Assembly (NCBI GenBank): GCA_003313425.1
Contig: NHZP01000004.1
Span: 1,302,001-1,366,000, forward strand
Direction of reading: 5' to 3'
Source of the DNA: Pseudopyrenochaeta lycopersici
Lineage: Eukaryota; Ascomycota; Dothideomycetes; Pleosporales; Pseudopyrenochaetaceae
DNA length: 64,000 bases
The notes under the pieces are model-generated. The model was not told the DNA's origin. It saw only the letters and a program-made list of their open reading frames with translations, and made no database searches. Numbering within the stretch: position 1 is the stretch's first letter; each line of letters opens with the position of its first letter. Shown here in pieces: positions 1 through 11,443 of the stretch. Both the position numbers and the translations under genes were made by a program.

Positions 1-45
1 GCGGGAATTTCGCGGTCGGAGGAAGCAGAAGACGATTACGAGTAA
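1..45 (+). CDS. 3' end of a truncated gene (possible)
   Basis: From base 1 one frame reads a short acidic, polar tail (ending E-D-D-Y-E) and stops with TAA at 43-45. Such a tail is typical of the C-terminus of a protein whose body lies outside the window. Only 14 codons are visible, so no family can be named and chance is a real alternative. Confidence 0.3.
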   Translation, partial: AGISRSEEAEDDYE

Positions 46-1345
46 TCCTGAGATGACAAAAGAGTAGATAATGGCTGCATAGATGGAGTTTTGTTGGACC
101 TGTGAAAGAGTCACTTAAGAGATGGACAACTGTGCATACCAAACTCTACGCACCTCAGCTTGGAATGGATCCGCGATCAGGTCTAAAAATCTATCGGTGG
201 AGCTTTCTGCGTTTTGCCGCCGCTTCAAGTCCATTTCAAAATGTGATCCTGCGAAGCGAATGTATTGAGAAAAGGAAGTCGAGGTGAAGTAATTACAAAC
301 CAGCACACATCGAATTAGCGGAAGGGAAAAAGAGAAAATAAACCAAACGATAAGAGAACAAAATCGAACACGAAGAGCCCCTCAATTACGCGTAACATGC
401 TCCGAAGCACCATTGTTGAGACCATCAAAAGCCATCCCGTCGATCGCCGCTAACGACGTCATCCAACGGCCTAGTGCGCAGACGGTTGGGGGACACCACA
501 AATTGCTTCAAACGTCGTGAGTCGAATAGGCTTTTGCGGATCGAGGCTAGAGAAATCGAGGTCTACATTTGGTTAGTGAAGCGTTCTGGAACGGAGATCT
601 TGATAGAAAAAAGTGGTGACTTGGCAGGGTCCATAAGAGGGAATAATTCAACATATCAGGCTCCAATCAGGATGAAGAGAATTTTTGTTTGGAATAAGCT
701 CCTCTGGCTCGGTCGAGTGCCGTGGGAAACGGCCCGTCGCAGGGCGTATTATGAGGCTTGCGACAGGGGCCTTCTGGAAAGAGAACACGGCGTGACGTGA
801 GGACTCCCCAACTCGGTCAGCGTGGGCTACGACTATTCGTGCTCTTAAACATCCATATGATTATTTTTCATTGCCTTCAAAATAACCCAATTTTTGATAA
901 TATACAACACAACGAGCTACTTGTGTAGCCTTGTACTTGTTTCGACAGCAGATATTGCTGCGGTGCTCTATGCAACTTCACGTTTTCTGACAACTGCTTT
1001 TCTAGACCTTTGAAGGCAAGCCTCGGGCGTGACCATGACAACTCTGGATCTAATCCATCGGAGATCTGACAGCAGCCGATGTTAAAATTGGTAAGAAAAT
1101 GAGACATTAACTTAACGTCTTTGATTACTAGAGCTAGGTGGGCAATAATTCGCACGTTAAAAGAATAGCTTTTCAATGCAAAGTATCCTATTTTGAAACG
1201 CCCGCAATGCTGCAAGTATAAAAGTGGAAGACGTATCCACAGATGCGTCACCTTGAGCGAATAATCCATTTACAGCTAACACATCTTCACAATCCGAATC
1301 CCTGTTTCCAGTCCTCGCTGGCCATATATCTTACATTCTGACATT
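46..1345. other. Intergenic, no gene recognised
   Basis: This would be the 3' flank of the possible upstream gene and the 3' flank of spt5. Open frames occur at 474-800 (+, starting with GTG) and 877-1269 (-), but neither resembles a known domain. I see no tRNA or repeat here. Confidence 0.5.
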
Positions 1346-4300
1346 TTAATCGTACCTTGGATCCTCTCCGCTCGGTGCGGGCGTCGCAACATCCCAACCT
1401 CCTGGTGTTGGCGCAGCTGCAGGTGTAGCTCCATATCTCCCACCTGTTGTGTCGCCAGGTGTTGGAGCCGAGTAATTACCAGGTGTCGGGGCATCCATAG
1501 GTGGACCCCCTGGCGTAGGTGCAGAGTACGCCCCATAGCCACCCGGTGTGGGAGCGGCATAGGCACCAGGTGTCGGAGCGTTGTATGCGCCGGGTGTGGG
1601 CGCAGAGAGCCCGCCTGAAGACTTCGCTGCAGTGTTTCCAGACGAGCCACCCCAAGCAGGTGTACGGCCTCCCGAGTTGAACCCTCCATATGCGGTGCGG
1701 TTACCGTCATTGCCACCATATGATGTTGACCCGCCGTACGATGTTGCGCCTCCGTAAGCAGTTGCACCGCCATAGGCAGTTCGTGATCCGTCTCCACCAT
1801 AAGCTGTACGTGATCCATCCCCACCGCCATACGCGGTGCGTCCACCATCTCCGCCCCAACCAGGTGTTCGACCACCTCCACCCCCTCCCCAACCAGGTGT
1901 TCGCCCGCCAGCTGGAGTACTTCCCCATGATGGCCCGCGCGAAGCCCCTGAGTTGCCCCAAGCAGGTGTGCGACCTCCTCCTCCGCTGCCGCCATAGCTT
2001 GAATTACCACCAGAAAAGCCTCCACGGGAGCGATTCGGGAACTTTCCGCCACTGAAATCCACGTTGTTACCAGTTATCGGATCTTTGACAGTCAGGAGTT
2101 CCTTCTTCACCGAGACTTGCTTGTTTTTCGTGTGCAACTCGATGCGCGCTTCGTCGTTCATCGTATCTTTGACGATACCTAAAAGGCCTTTGTATGCACC
2201 TTTCCGGATGACAACAGTCTTCCCGATCAGCTTGTCGCGACCAAAGCTTCGAGGTGGAGGCATGGCACCGGTGTTTCCGTTTGCGCCGGCGTTCAATGCA
2301 GGATTCAGTCCACTAAGATCTGGACCTTGCGCTTGAGCTCGCCCACTCTTTGCGGCCATGGTGACAACGTTGGTGCTACGAACGACGAAAATGCCTTGAT
2401 TTTCGACCAATTCGCGGTTCTGGACGAAGAGAGTTCCACGATGAATGTAGAGGACTTTGCCTTGTCGGCCTTCGCCGCCGTACTCTTTGACGTCGTCCTC
2501 ATGCCTGATCTCAGATCCATCACGATCAGTCGCAACAGCATTTTTGTTCCTGCCAACAACTTGCGATACTTGGGTATGAAGCAAAGTGCGAACATCGCCC
2601 TGCTGATCGACTAGGCGCAAGACCTCGCGGTCAACTCTGACAACACAACCGATTGTTGAGGCACTTTTCAGTGTTAGTATACTGGCACGTGCTACAAAAT
2701 GGGGATGAACTTACTCAATTTGCACAAGGTCGTAGAGATCAAAGTTGGAGTCGGCGCCGACCGTAGCAGAATCTGCAGCGCGCTTCAAGTCTTTGCTGAA
2801 GACGGTGATTTCCTTCGCTGTCGAGTCACAGAGCAGGGTGATCTTATCATCCTTGATCCTAGTGACCAAACCAGCTTCGTCAACATATCTGCTGCCACCG
2901 ATGACCTTGACGTGATCACCTTCGCGAAAGAGTTTCCGTAACGTTTTGACTGGAGCATCGATTCTCCTACCACGGAGCTCACCCTCGCTGACGCGAAGCG
3001 TGACGATATCGCCTGTGACTGTGACAGTCGTACCGCGGATACCTTTCTGTTCACCAGTGTAGATCTCGACATTGTCTCCGGCAGCAAAAGCAGCACCAGA
3101 GTCGGCAGCCTTTTGCGCAGCTTGGACTGCTAACAGGTCTAAAGTTTCGGTACCATCCGCGTTCTGAACGGAGAAGAACTGCAGTTCTTCCATCTTTGGG
3201 TTAACCCTGTCGGTAGAGACCCAGTTGACCTTGACTTCCTTGATGAGGAACCCATTTTGATAGTCTTCGCCTTTGTATGTGTACGCCCTTTGATTACCGG
3301 AACCTGTCATACTGAGATGCTTCATGTGCCGTTTCTTCGCTTCGGTCTCGTTGAACAGCTTAGCGGGCGGGCGCTCAGTCTGGCGACCGAAAAAGCCTCG
3401 TTTGCGCTTATTGTCGACGGCAGCATTGGCGTCTTCGTTCAAACCGTAGTCCAAGCGTGGCACCAACTGTACGACACAGTCAAGGCCGTTCGTTGCCACC
3501 TCTACCACCTTTGCCAAATCGCCCTTGTATGTAGGCGGTCGCTGCATGCGCACGAACTTGCCTACCTCCAAAGGTGCCCTCTTCTTTTTCCGCAGGAGAT
3601 CTGGACGTTCTTTTGGCGGAATAGAGAACTGGCCTGAGCCCATGAAGACGTTCTGGATACCATCGATCAGCTCAATGACGGCTTGGCTCGAGTCGGCTTC
3701 CACATAGAGAAACCCAGACTGAGGCCCTGAAGGGCCTCGCTCGAAAGCCGAATAGACATTTATGGGCTGCTTTGCACGCATCTTGTCGTCGATGCGCTTC
3801 TGAATGGCCATGATGATCTCGCGCTCCTTGCCAGGCCGACACTTGCATCCCCAAATAGAGGGGTCGTCGACTGTCGGCAGAGCCAATGGAACAGCACCTG
3901 CAGCTCCTCGTCGGGCACTCTGCATTTCCCTCCGCCTATATTTCTCGTCGAATTCCTTGGCGAGCTCCTCAACATCCTTCTGGGCGTTGGCTTCGCGCCG
4001 CATATCAAGTTCACGATGGTGGCGATCGTCAAGATCGGCGCCAGTGGGCTCGAGGAGGTCATCAGGGTGGATTTCGTCGCCGACATCGTCATCACCCTCG
4101 TCCTCCTCCTCTTCTTCCTCGTCGACTTCGGCTTCGACATCAATGAACATGTTGCGCTTCTGCTTCTTCCGTCGTTTGGCGGGTCGGGCCTAGGTCAAGT
4201 CAGCATTTCAGAAGCCACATCCACCGCAGGGAATGCGTACGACAACGTCGTCTTCATCTTCATCTTCGTCGTCGTCGTCATCCTCATCATCGTCATTATC

Positions 4301-4498
4301 GAGGTCTATGCCTCCACCTTCCTCGTCCTCTTCGTCGTTGCCTGTCATGGTGGGCGCGTCCACCTCGTCCTCCTCATCCTCGTCGAGGGCTGGCCTGCGC
4401 GAAGCGGTATTACTCGGTGCAATATCGTCTTCATCTATCTCGGGCGCTGGGTTAAAGTCCTCCTCCTCGGACTCACCGCCACTCCCGTAAGAGGCCAT
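1346..4498 (-). CDS. spt5: Transcription elongation factor Spt5
   Basis: Spt5 pairs with Spt4 as DSIF, clamps RNA polymerase II and supports elongation and RNA processing in the nucleus. Exons are 4498-4241, 4189-2715 and 2663-1346, giving 1016 codons; the introns are 51 nt each. Residues 1-130 are very acidic, with a lysine/arginine stretch and F-I-D-V-E-A-E-V near residue 100. The NGN domain begins near residue 198 (I-W-G-C-K-C-R-P-G-K-E). Several KOW repeats follow (e.g. K-F-V-R-M-Q-R-P near 295 and G-K-T-V-V-I-R-K-G-A-Y-K-G in exon 3). The last ~230 residues form a glycine-rich C-terminal repeat region with R-T-P-[AG]-W-G, R-T-A-Y-G-G and A-P-T-P-G units. The second intron has a clear ACTAAC branch site. 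Length and domain order fit fungal Spt5 very well. Confidence 0.97.
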
Positions 4499-5017
4499 AT
4501 TGTTGTAAGACTGTGACTGAGAGATGAACTTTGAGCTTCTTGGCTTCGAGAGCAGGCGACGCTCGCGACGCTAGCTGTCGCAATCGAGCAAGCGCAGGAG
4601 TTGGCCCCTTCTGCAGATCGAGGTAAGAAAGAAAGTGCGCGATCAAAGAGGAAGGAGGAGAAGCAATAATGGACGTCGAGCGTCGACGGGCATGGGCTTT
4701 GATTTAAACTTGGGCACGTCGGACAAGGTGAAGCCAAAGAAACGCCGCTAGGGATCGCGCCGCAAGGCCCGTGCACTCATTCACCAGCCACAAATGAGGG
4801 CTACCTATCGTCGCCGCTTTGACGCAATTGGCAAAATACCCAAATAATTATGTGCTTTTAGTAATCACAGCAATCTGTGCGTATAGCCACGGCGAGGATG
4901 GAATGCTTTTAGTAAATTTAGGAACGATTGGAATTTTGTGACTGCTTCGTCCAACACATGCCTTCATGCAAAGTAAAGATAGTGGGACACTGCCCAGCAT
5001 GTCTATTGTGCTGTTCA
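4499..5017. promoter_or_regulatory. spt5 upstream region
   Basis: This 519 bp lies between the spt5 start codon and the stop codon of the next minus-strand gene, so it should hold the spt5 promoter and the 3' UTR of the oxidoreductase gene. No specific element was identified. Confidence 0.4.
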
Positions 5018-6159
5018 CTATAATTTAGACTTTTCACCCAGATCGGCTTCAGCTTCCTCGTTGATCCTCAATATTGCTCTACCCCATGCCTTGTGCTTTC
5101 CCGCATCATCCAGCGCCCGTGGGACTGCATCCAAGCCCCGGTACTCCTCCTTGTAGATGACAGGCACAATCTTTTCAGCTTCTACCACCTTCATGAAACC
5201 ATCCCATACATCCTTTGGTCTCTGAGGATCTCTTCTGCCGTCTTCGCCAAACCTCTGCATCATCATCAGTATTGGGGATACCGTTTGTGCCTTCAAAACA
5301 AAGTACTTACATAACCATGTACCATGACCGACTTTAACAATATCCTGTTGGCACGAATATTCTCAATATTCCCATCTCTTGCCGCAAATCCAACGATAAT
5401 AAGGCGACCGCGGTATCTCAGACACTTTACACCACTCTCAACAGCTCCAATACCATCATACACCACATCTACACCCTCGCCATCACTCGTGAGCGCACTA
5501 ACCTTATCCTCCCACTTCTCTTCATGGTAATCCACGACCGCGTCTGCACCAATGCTCTTAATCATCTCTGCTTTCTCTTCGTCACCAACGACAGCAATCG
5601 CCTTTGCGCCGACGGCCTTCGCGATCTGCACAGCCATTACCCCGAGGCCACCGCTCGCACCTAGGACCAGCACCGTTTCGCCGGCTTTAAGTTGCGCGAC
5701 TGAAATCAAGGCACCATAGCTTACAGCGCCACTTGCTCCTACTGCGCATGCCTCTGCATTTGTCCATCTCTTAGGCACACGTCGCACGCTTTCTTCACTA
5801 ACGCATATTTCTTCAGCATAGGCGCCTAGGCCTCCACCAAAGACGCGGGTGCCGGGTTTGAAAGAAGAGTTTGGTGGACTTTCCGTAATAATTCCAGAGA
5901 ACTCGGTGCCGAGAATAAATGGCGGTTTCACGTGTCGTTGATTATTCTGATGGAGTCCTTGCGCGTAAAGAAGGTCAACATGTGTCACTGCAGCGTGAGT
6001 GATTTTGACACGAAGATCGTGAGAAGTTTTGGCTTTCGGGTTGGGAACCTCCTTTGGCCCCAGATCCGTGAGATTCTGCCGTAATCATTAATTAGTTGAA
6101 CCCCTACTAGATGCTACTGAGCTTACTTTGACGAAGTTATCTATTTGGATAGCCTTCAT
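5018..6159 (-). CDS. MDR-family NAD(P)H:quinone oxidoreductase-like
   Basis: Member of the medium-chain dehydrogenase/reductase superfamily, probably cytosolic. Exons are 6159-6127, 6075-5311 and 5254-5018 (344 aa; introns 51 and 56 nt). The first exon encodes only M-K-A-I-Q-I-D-N-F-V-K. The N-terminal half has the GroES-like fold signature (G-T-E-F-S-G-I-I near residue 75). The Rossmann part carries G-A-S-G-G-L-G-V-M-A-V-Q-I-A-K-A, the nucleotide-binding loop of quinone oxidoreductases. The Cys/His zinc ligands of alcohol dehydrogenases are not obvious, so a zinc-free quinone or enone reductase is favoured. The substrate cannot be read from the sequence. Confidence 0.9.
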
Positions 6160-6958
6160 GTTGAGTAACACTTATAAACAATACGATTACTCTAATAAAT
6201 TACTTTGACTGAATCAAAGTTACATAACAAACTTATGCGGTGTGGAAGGTACATAGTTGGTTCAAGATGCAAGGCGGGAGATCAACGTGTGTGGGGTAAA
6301 ATTACCGAGGTTTGACTTACTCTTCCATACTCGCACCATAGCCGGTATGGTCTTCCGCTACAGCATAAAAATACAAATTTGAGGCGCTGTATCAATTCAC
6401 TTGACACCAAGCAGGTGACGATGTTGAAATAGAAAGCTAGTTTGTATGCGATACGCCTCCTGTCAGGGTGAAGGACCTCTTGGGGCAACAAGACGATGGC
6501 CAAGAGCAGGAAAAGGCAAAGGGCGGAGATGGCCAGTCTACTGCTCAGATAATTTCTTGCTGCCTAGATTGGCGCTCATGGTAGCAGGTCTCAGGCGACA
6601 TAATAGAGGATATACATTTCGAAGCCCTGAACAGAGTGCAGCCAGTAGGCTGCCTCAGAACAGCTTGATAGCCAAGAAGCGGTGCCTCATTTCGTACGCA
6701 CAACTGATTGATTTTACACGATCTTACTAGGAGATTGAAGGCAGTTCGTATACATCAGTCTCACTTTCCTTCCCACGTGGTGCGCGCTTCCCTGTTTTAA
6801 CGGCTGCCTGGGCTTTCACCTCCTAAACGAGAATTCATCATAATAGCTACTAGCGTCATAGCTACAACTTCTATTTTGGGAAATTGTCCTAGGGTTCTTA
6901 TCTGACATAGCTTTTTCATCAAAACATGACAATATTCCCTCTGTGAATCGCCTCTCGC
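6160..6958. promoter_or_regulatory. Divergent upstream region of oxidoreductase and BTB genes
   Basis: About 800 bp separates the two divergent start codons. The interval also contains a minus-strand stretch that looks like a broken membrane-protein gene, listed separately. No binding site could be assigned. Confidence 0.35.
6350..6695 (-). pseudogene. Possible decayed membrane-protein fragment
   Basis: One minus-strand frame reads protein-like sequence: an aromatic segment (S-E-A-A-Y-W-L-H-S-V-Q-G-F-E-M) near 6660-6600, then three in-frame stops (TGA, TGA, TAG) within about 40 nt, then a strongly hydrophobic stretch (L-C-L-F-L-L-L-A-I-V-L-L-P) and H-P-D-R-R. The stops may mark an unrecognised short intron (a 36-nt GT..AG segment spans them in phase) or nonsense mutations. 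A possible second intron ends near 6360. I cannot name the family; it could also be chance. Confidence 0.25.
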
Positions 6959-7909
6959 ATGGCAGACCACTGGAAGGTGGCATCAGCAAATGATGCAGTG
7001 GCCTTCGAGCTTGTCCCATATCAGGCCACCAACGGTTTGTCGAACAAATATCAGACGAAGTGTTCCGAGACCAGCCACGATCCCAAATTACTGAATCCAG
7101 CCTCCAAGGATACGATTGTAGTCCAAGTCGGCAACGAGCCTAACGTTGGCACCTTCCACCTTTCAGCCACCGCACTCAAAACCAAGTCCGAGTTCTTTGC
7201 GCGTGCCTTAAAAAGTGAATGGACTAGCAATACGCGACAGCTTATCGGATTATCACACATCGACTCTGCGCTCTTTGACCTTTTCGCGGGATGGTTGATG
7301 TCAGGTGCTCGGGTCTTAACTGATGAAGACGAGTGGAGGGTCGAGTACACGGAATATCTGCGATGGCGACGCGAGCTAGAGGACAAAGTAGAGAACAAAG
7401 AGGTCGATAAGAAGCAGTGGGCGTGCCCGAGCACCGTATGGGACTTCGAGAAGACGACAGAGGCCTGGTTACTGGGTGATTATCTACAGAGCCGTGACTT
7501 CCAGAACCACTGCCTGGGTCATCTGTACTACATGAATCTAAGGTTCGATCATATCTTAATGGACGAACATTTCGAAGAAGACCCGACCGAAGAATCCTGG
7601 CACTGGGGAACCATCGCTTACGTCCACGTCGACGACATACTGCACACCTGGGGGATGACCGAGTACCAAGCTGGTGATACCCCTTTTTTGGTGGAACAAC
7701 ATCCACTAAGGCGGTTCTATGTGGATTGGCTCATGCAATACTGGGATGCTTACGAAGTCTCGGATTGGGACTACGAAGTGCAGGACGGCATTGTGGAATT
7801 GATAAAATTCTGTCCAGATCTCATATATAAACAGCTTCGTGGTTGTACAGCAACCGGACAGCGTCGGAAGCAGCCGGTTGTGAGAGATATTGATGAGTAC
7901 TGGGTATAA
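6959..7909 (+). CDS. BTB/POZ domain protein
   Basis: Intronless, 316 aa. BTB domains mediate dimerisation and often act as Cullin-3 substrate adaptors. Residues ~50-125 read as a fungal BTB fold: V-V-Q-V-G-N-E, then F-H-L-S-A-T-A-L (the usual F.VH...L element), S-E-F-F-A-R-A-L-K-S-E-W and a following D-S-A-L-F-D-L-F-A-G-W-L. The remainder is rich in W, Y and acidic residues, includes a charged linker at 140-160, and has no second domain that I recognise, as is common for fungal single-BTB proteins. It converges with the regulator gene 161 bp downstream. Its partner is unknown. Confidence 0.85.
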   Translation: MADHWKVASANDAVAFELVPYQATNGLSNKYQTKCSETSHDPKLLNPASKDTIVVQVGNEPNVGTFHLSATALKTKSEFFARALKSEWTSNTRQLIGLSHIDSALFDLFAGWLMSGARVLTDEDEWRVEYTEYLRWRRELEDKVENKEVDKKQWACPSTVWDFEKTTEAWLLGDYLQSRDFQNHCLGHLYYMNLRFDHILMDEHFEEDPTEESWHWGTIAYVHVDDILHTWGMTEYQAGDTPFLVEQHPLRRFYVDWLMQYWDAYEVSDWDYEVQDGIVELIKFCPDLIYKQLRGCTATGQRRKQPVVRDIDEYWV

Positions 7910-8070
7910 GCTGTGGCCCTTTCCTAACCATAGTTCGCGATGAAGCCTTCGGGCAATTATGAAAGCCTCAATTCTAAAGTTGATTTCTCTTGAAGTGACA
8001 ATGGCATGATGATTAATCACCATCCTCGAGTCGATAGGATCCTGAAGCTCTCCAGATTCTACCAATCAGG

Positions 8071-10727
8071 CTAATTTGATTGATTTGCCAACCCGGATAT
8101 ACTGTCAAAGAAGACACTGTTATCCAGCCCGCCTTCGGCAGGCAAGTAATCCATAAGGTCTTCGAATCCCAGCATGTCAATATCGAAGTTGAACTGTGCG
8201 GCTTCGTCATACGATAAAGGAACTTCAACGTCAGAGGGTAGGTTCTCATTTTGATTGGCGCGAGCAGCATCGGGAATGCTGATCTCCGTTGCAGCGGATG
8301 GGACCAAAGGGGCGGCCTTTGTTGTGCCAACGACTTGATTGGCATTAGACTTCGAGCCCTCCGATTTCTTGTTGTATTCCTGCAGTAGGGAAAGGAGCAG
8401 TCGGACGCCGTGAACTGCAACGGAGCTGACAAAGAACTGCTGCAAAAAACTGATCGCATTTTGCACACACATCTGATACTCTTGCGCTTCCGGTTCGTTT
8501 TCTGTGCGGTGAAAGAGGTCTAATGTTAGGCATATTCCCGCTGTTACGACGTAGGCTTGTTCAACCCACCACTGGGGCTCGTTAGGCTCGCGCATTGTAT
8601 ACATGCTAATGATATTTTTTGCAGCAGTCGCGCATGCCCACCGACTGTATGTATATCTCACGTCTTTGAAACTCTTGCTTAGGAAGGTTTGGTGAAGCAT
8701 GATGATCTTGTGGTTTAGAGATGCTTGATGCAGCCTCCGAACCCAAGGAACCCACTTCGGCCATACGGGATCTTGCGGTGTTCGAGGTGAGAAACATTTC
8801 GGGACTTTTTCAACGCTCGATGCTCGCACCTCGCCGTCGAATTTGAGCAACATAGCATATCTCGTCGGATCATCTTCGCCCTCAGCGTCAAGCATAGCAT
8901 TATGGAACTCCAGAAGCAATGAGGCATAGTTATAGAAGCAGGCGCCAACCAATGGGCACGTGGGAGTGGTATCATCAAGGGGCATCATAGTCTCCTCATC
9001 GACGTTTCTTGGCATCACAGTTGTGAAGTGTCGCTTCTGGATGCATACGGTATATGAAGCCAGCGAGGTCGCGCATAACCTAGAATGAGCGACAAAGTCA
9101 GCCGTGTAGTCTAGATTCTGACCATATGAGCACTCCGCAACGTTATAGGGCTAGTGTTGGTTGTTGAAAAGGCCGCGAAAACCTCCACCGCGCAAGCTAG
9201 AATAACATACCATTCCTGCGTAGCCACAGTGTACCAGGTTCGACGACCAACCTCGCGTTCGATCAACGTTTCTTTCTGTTTTGGTGTCATCTCGAATATT
9301 TTGTCGTCGTCAGGATGTGGTCCTAGTCGGTGCAAGCCCAAGCCCTTTGCAATAACCACTGCAATACTCCTGAGTGCAACCCATTGATTCGTAGATCCTA
9401 CTAAATGTTCATAGGCGTGCATAATGTAGATGGCCTGCACGGAGTATATGTGGTACTGAGACGTGAAGTTCCCCATGTTGAGAGAAGTCACAGAAGCAGC
9501 ACCCCACTCCCGTGCTAAGCGGACTTTGTCGTCGATACTGAAGCCCCAGGATACTGATGTAGTTTCAGATGAGCCAATAATTCCTGCAGAAAGTATGGAG
9601 ACTAGAGGTTCTGAGTCAGCAAGACAGTTCACAAAGTGCCAGGGTTAGGTACTCCTGTTTAATGTCTCATAGCTTCCAAGGCTATGACCCTGTATGATAG
9701 CTGATCGAAGAATTCCCAGATAACAACACAAGGATCACTTACAAAGAAGACCAGTCCATCGCCAGTCGAGGTTTTGCAGATCCAATATGTCTGAAGAGCC
9801 ATACGCCTCATATAGCTTTCTTCGAAAGCTTGGGCCATGGTAGAGGCCGCTGACCCAATATAGCACTAAAGCACCAGAACAATCAGTATATGCCTCAGGA
9901 TCGGGAAGGACGTATGCTTGGCGAAACATGGACGGTGTCGATAGATTCTGTGCCCAGCGTTCCGGGATGCAAGAGATTTGCGAAGGCGTATAGCTGGTGA
10001 CATGTAGCCACTAAGCCTTATTCTCACATGGACCGATCACAATATATTCGGGATGTTTTGCACACTTAGGAAGAAGCAATACTCACTGTTGACATTTTTA
10101 GTAAGGCATCATAATAGTAGGCTAGTCCAATTACCTGTATTGCTCGTAATAGTCGGTGATCTGGATCACCTTGGCCTTTTCAGGCAAAAGTGATTGAACG
10201 TATTGAACCTCCATGGATCTTGCAGCAGGTGACATATAATTGGAGATAGTGGGCCAGTCTCTTAAAATCCCTTTCGATGGAAGGTAGGCATAGCTCTGAT
10301 TGAACAGATTTTGTTGGCCCTGCTGGTCCTTCTCTGAGAGCAAAGCCGCAAGACTGATATCGGGAAGCTTTGTAGGCCAATCTGGGCCTCCAGGTGATTC
10401 ACTTTGATCAGTAATTGATGTTCGCAGGTGGGAAGGAAGGCCTTGGCCCGTCAGGCCCGATTGGTCGTTAGGGAGTTGGCCAGACGGATTGGCATCAATT
10501 AACGAGCCAGGCCCGCTCGAGCTAGCAGAAGACTGCCAAATTGGGGCTGCTGATACCTTCTTGGGATACTTTCGGTGGACGGAGGGATTGTAGCCTTCTA
10601 TCCACTTTGTGGTACAGAGATGTCCTTCGCCATTCTGCACGCACCTTGAGCATGGTTCTTTACGATCGCACCTTTGGCGCCGCTGACTGCACCGTGTACA
10701 GGTCTGTCGCATTTTAGGCATCTTCAA
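8071..10727 (-). CDS. Zn2Cys6 fungal transcription factor
   Basis: Nuclear DNA-binding regulator. Proposed exons are 10727-10135, 9993-9743, 9601-9211 and 9079-8071 (747 aa). Residues 10-38 hold the binuclear zinc cluster, C-X2-C-X6-C-X5-C-X2-C-X8-C. The middle carries the fungal-specific transcription factor domain: L-Y-H-G-P-S-F, W-R-W-T-G-L-L-F-S-I-L-S-A-G across the second splice, then A-I-A... and L-G-L-H-R-L-G, and E-V-G-R-R-T-W-Y. Exon 4 begins within the tryptophan of Q-E-W and continues to H-F-T-T-V-M-P-R-N-V-D, a standard motif. The C-terminus is acidic. The introns (141, 141 and 131 nt) are longer than others here; the exon 1/exon 2 junction is the least certain, and the segment encoded at 9993-9880 may be partly intronic. 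Confidence 0.88.
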
Positions 10728-11443
10728 GGTGTGGTCTTCTCAACGGTGATTGGTTTCGTACAACCGGCTGAGTTCTAGGTACACCTTAACGCTACCAATG
10801 TGGTTTAGACGGTTGTGCGGCTCGCCTAATTGTTCGAAGCTGTCGTACTTGAAAGATGGATAGAATTAGAAGTGGAGGCGATTGTGACAAGTGCCGTAAA
10901 CAAGTTGTACGATGTACGATCGTTGTGCATGTCGTCGTACAAGCTCGCACAATGTGTCAGATTGCGCACTATGTGGGTACTTATCTCCGCTACTGAAGCT
11001 TGCTATCAAAATATGTAAGCGGCGCGTACCTTAATATTAGATGATGGGGCCAGAGAGGAAGAAGAAGTCTGTAGTGGAAGTAGATATTGTGTTTGCGGGG
11101 ACGGCATGTTGTGAAGCATTGTCCGTGCTCTATAGTATTTTTCTCCTCGGAAAGAGATCCCTTGCACTAAGAAGGTAAGACATCACGCTTGTCAAGACCA
11201 TGAAATTCTACTGGCTGAGAAAATTCCAGGAAAGATTCAAAGTTAGAGACTGGATCCTCAAGAATAAATAACGGAAATGGAACTATTATGCGTGAGGGTT
11301 TGTTCAGAATTATATACCATTTTGAAGATAGTACAGCATAAAATCACAGTTGGTATCCATTGCTAACACCAGGCTGATCACCATTGACTTCTAAAGTGGA
11401 ATATTGAAAAGACAGCTTCTTCAAAGGTCATGCCCATCGAATC
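10728..11443. promoter_or_regulatory. Upstream region of the Zn2Cys6 gene
   Basis: These 716 bp hold the promoter of the regulator and the 3' flank of the MFS gene. A 10830-11018 open frame (+) lacks any recognisable domain. Nothing else was identified. Confidence 0.35.

Noticed and set aside
1276..2052. Long open frames on the spt5 strand and opposite strand (258 and 121 codons)
   Set aside because: They are shadow frames of the repetitive Gly/Pro-rich Spt5 tail; the true frame has clear domain motifs.
4016..4516. 166-codon plus-strand frame rich in I, V and L
   Set aside because: It is the complement of the acidic GAT/GAG tract of Spt5, which reads as hydrophobic residues in antisense.
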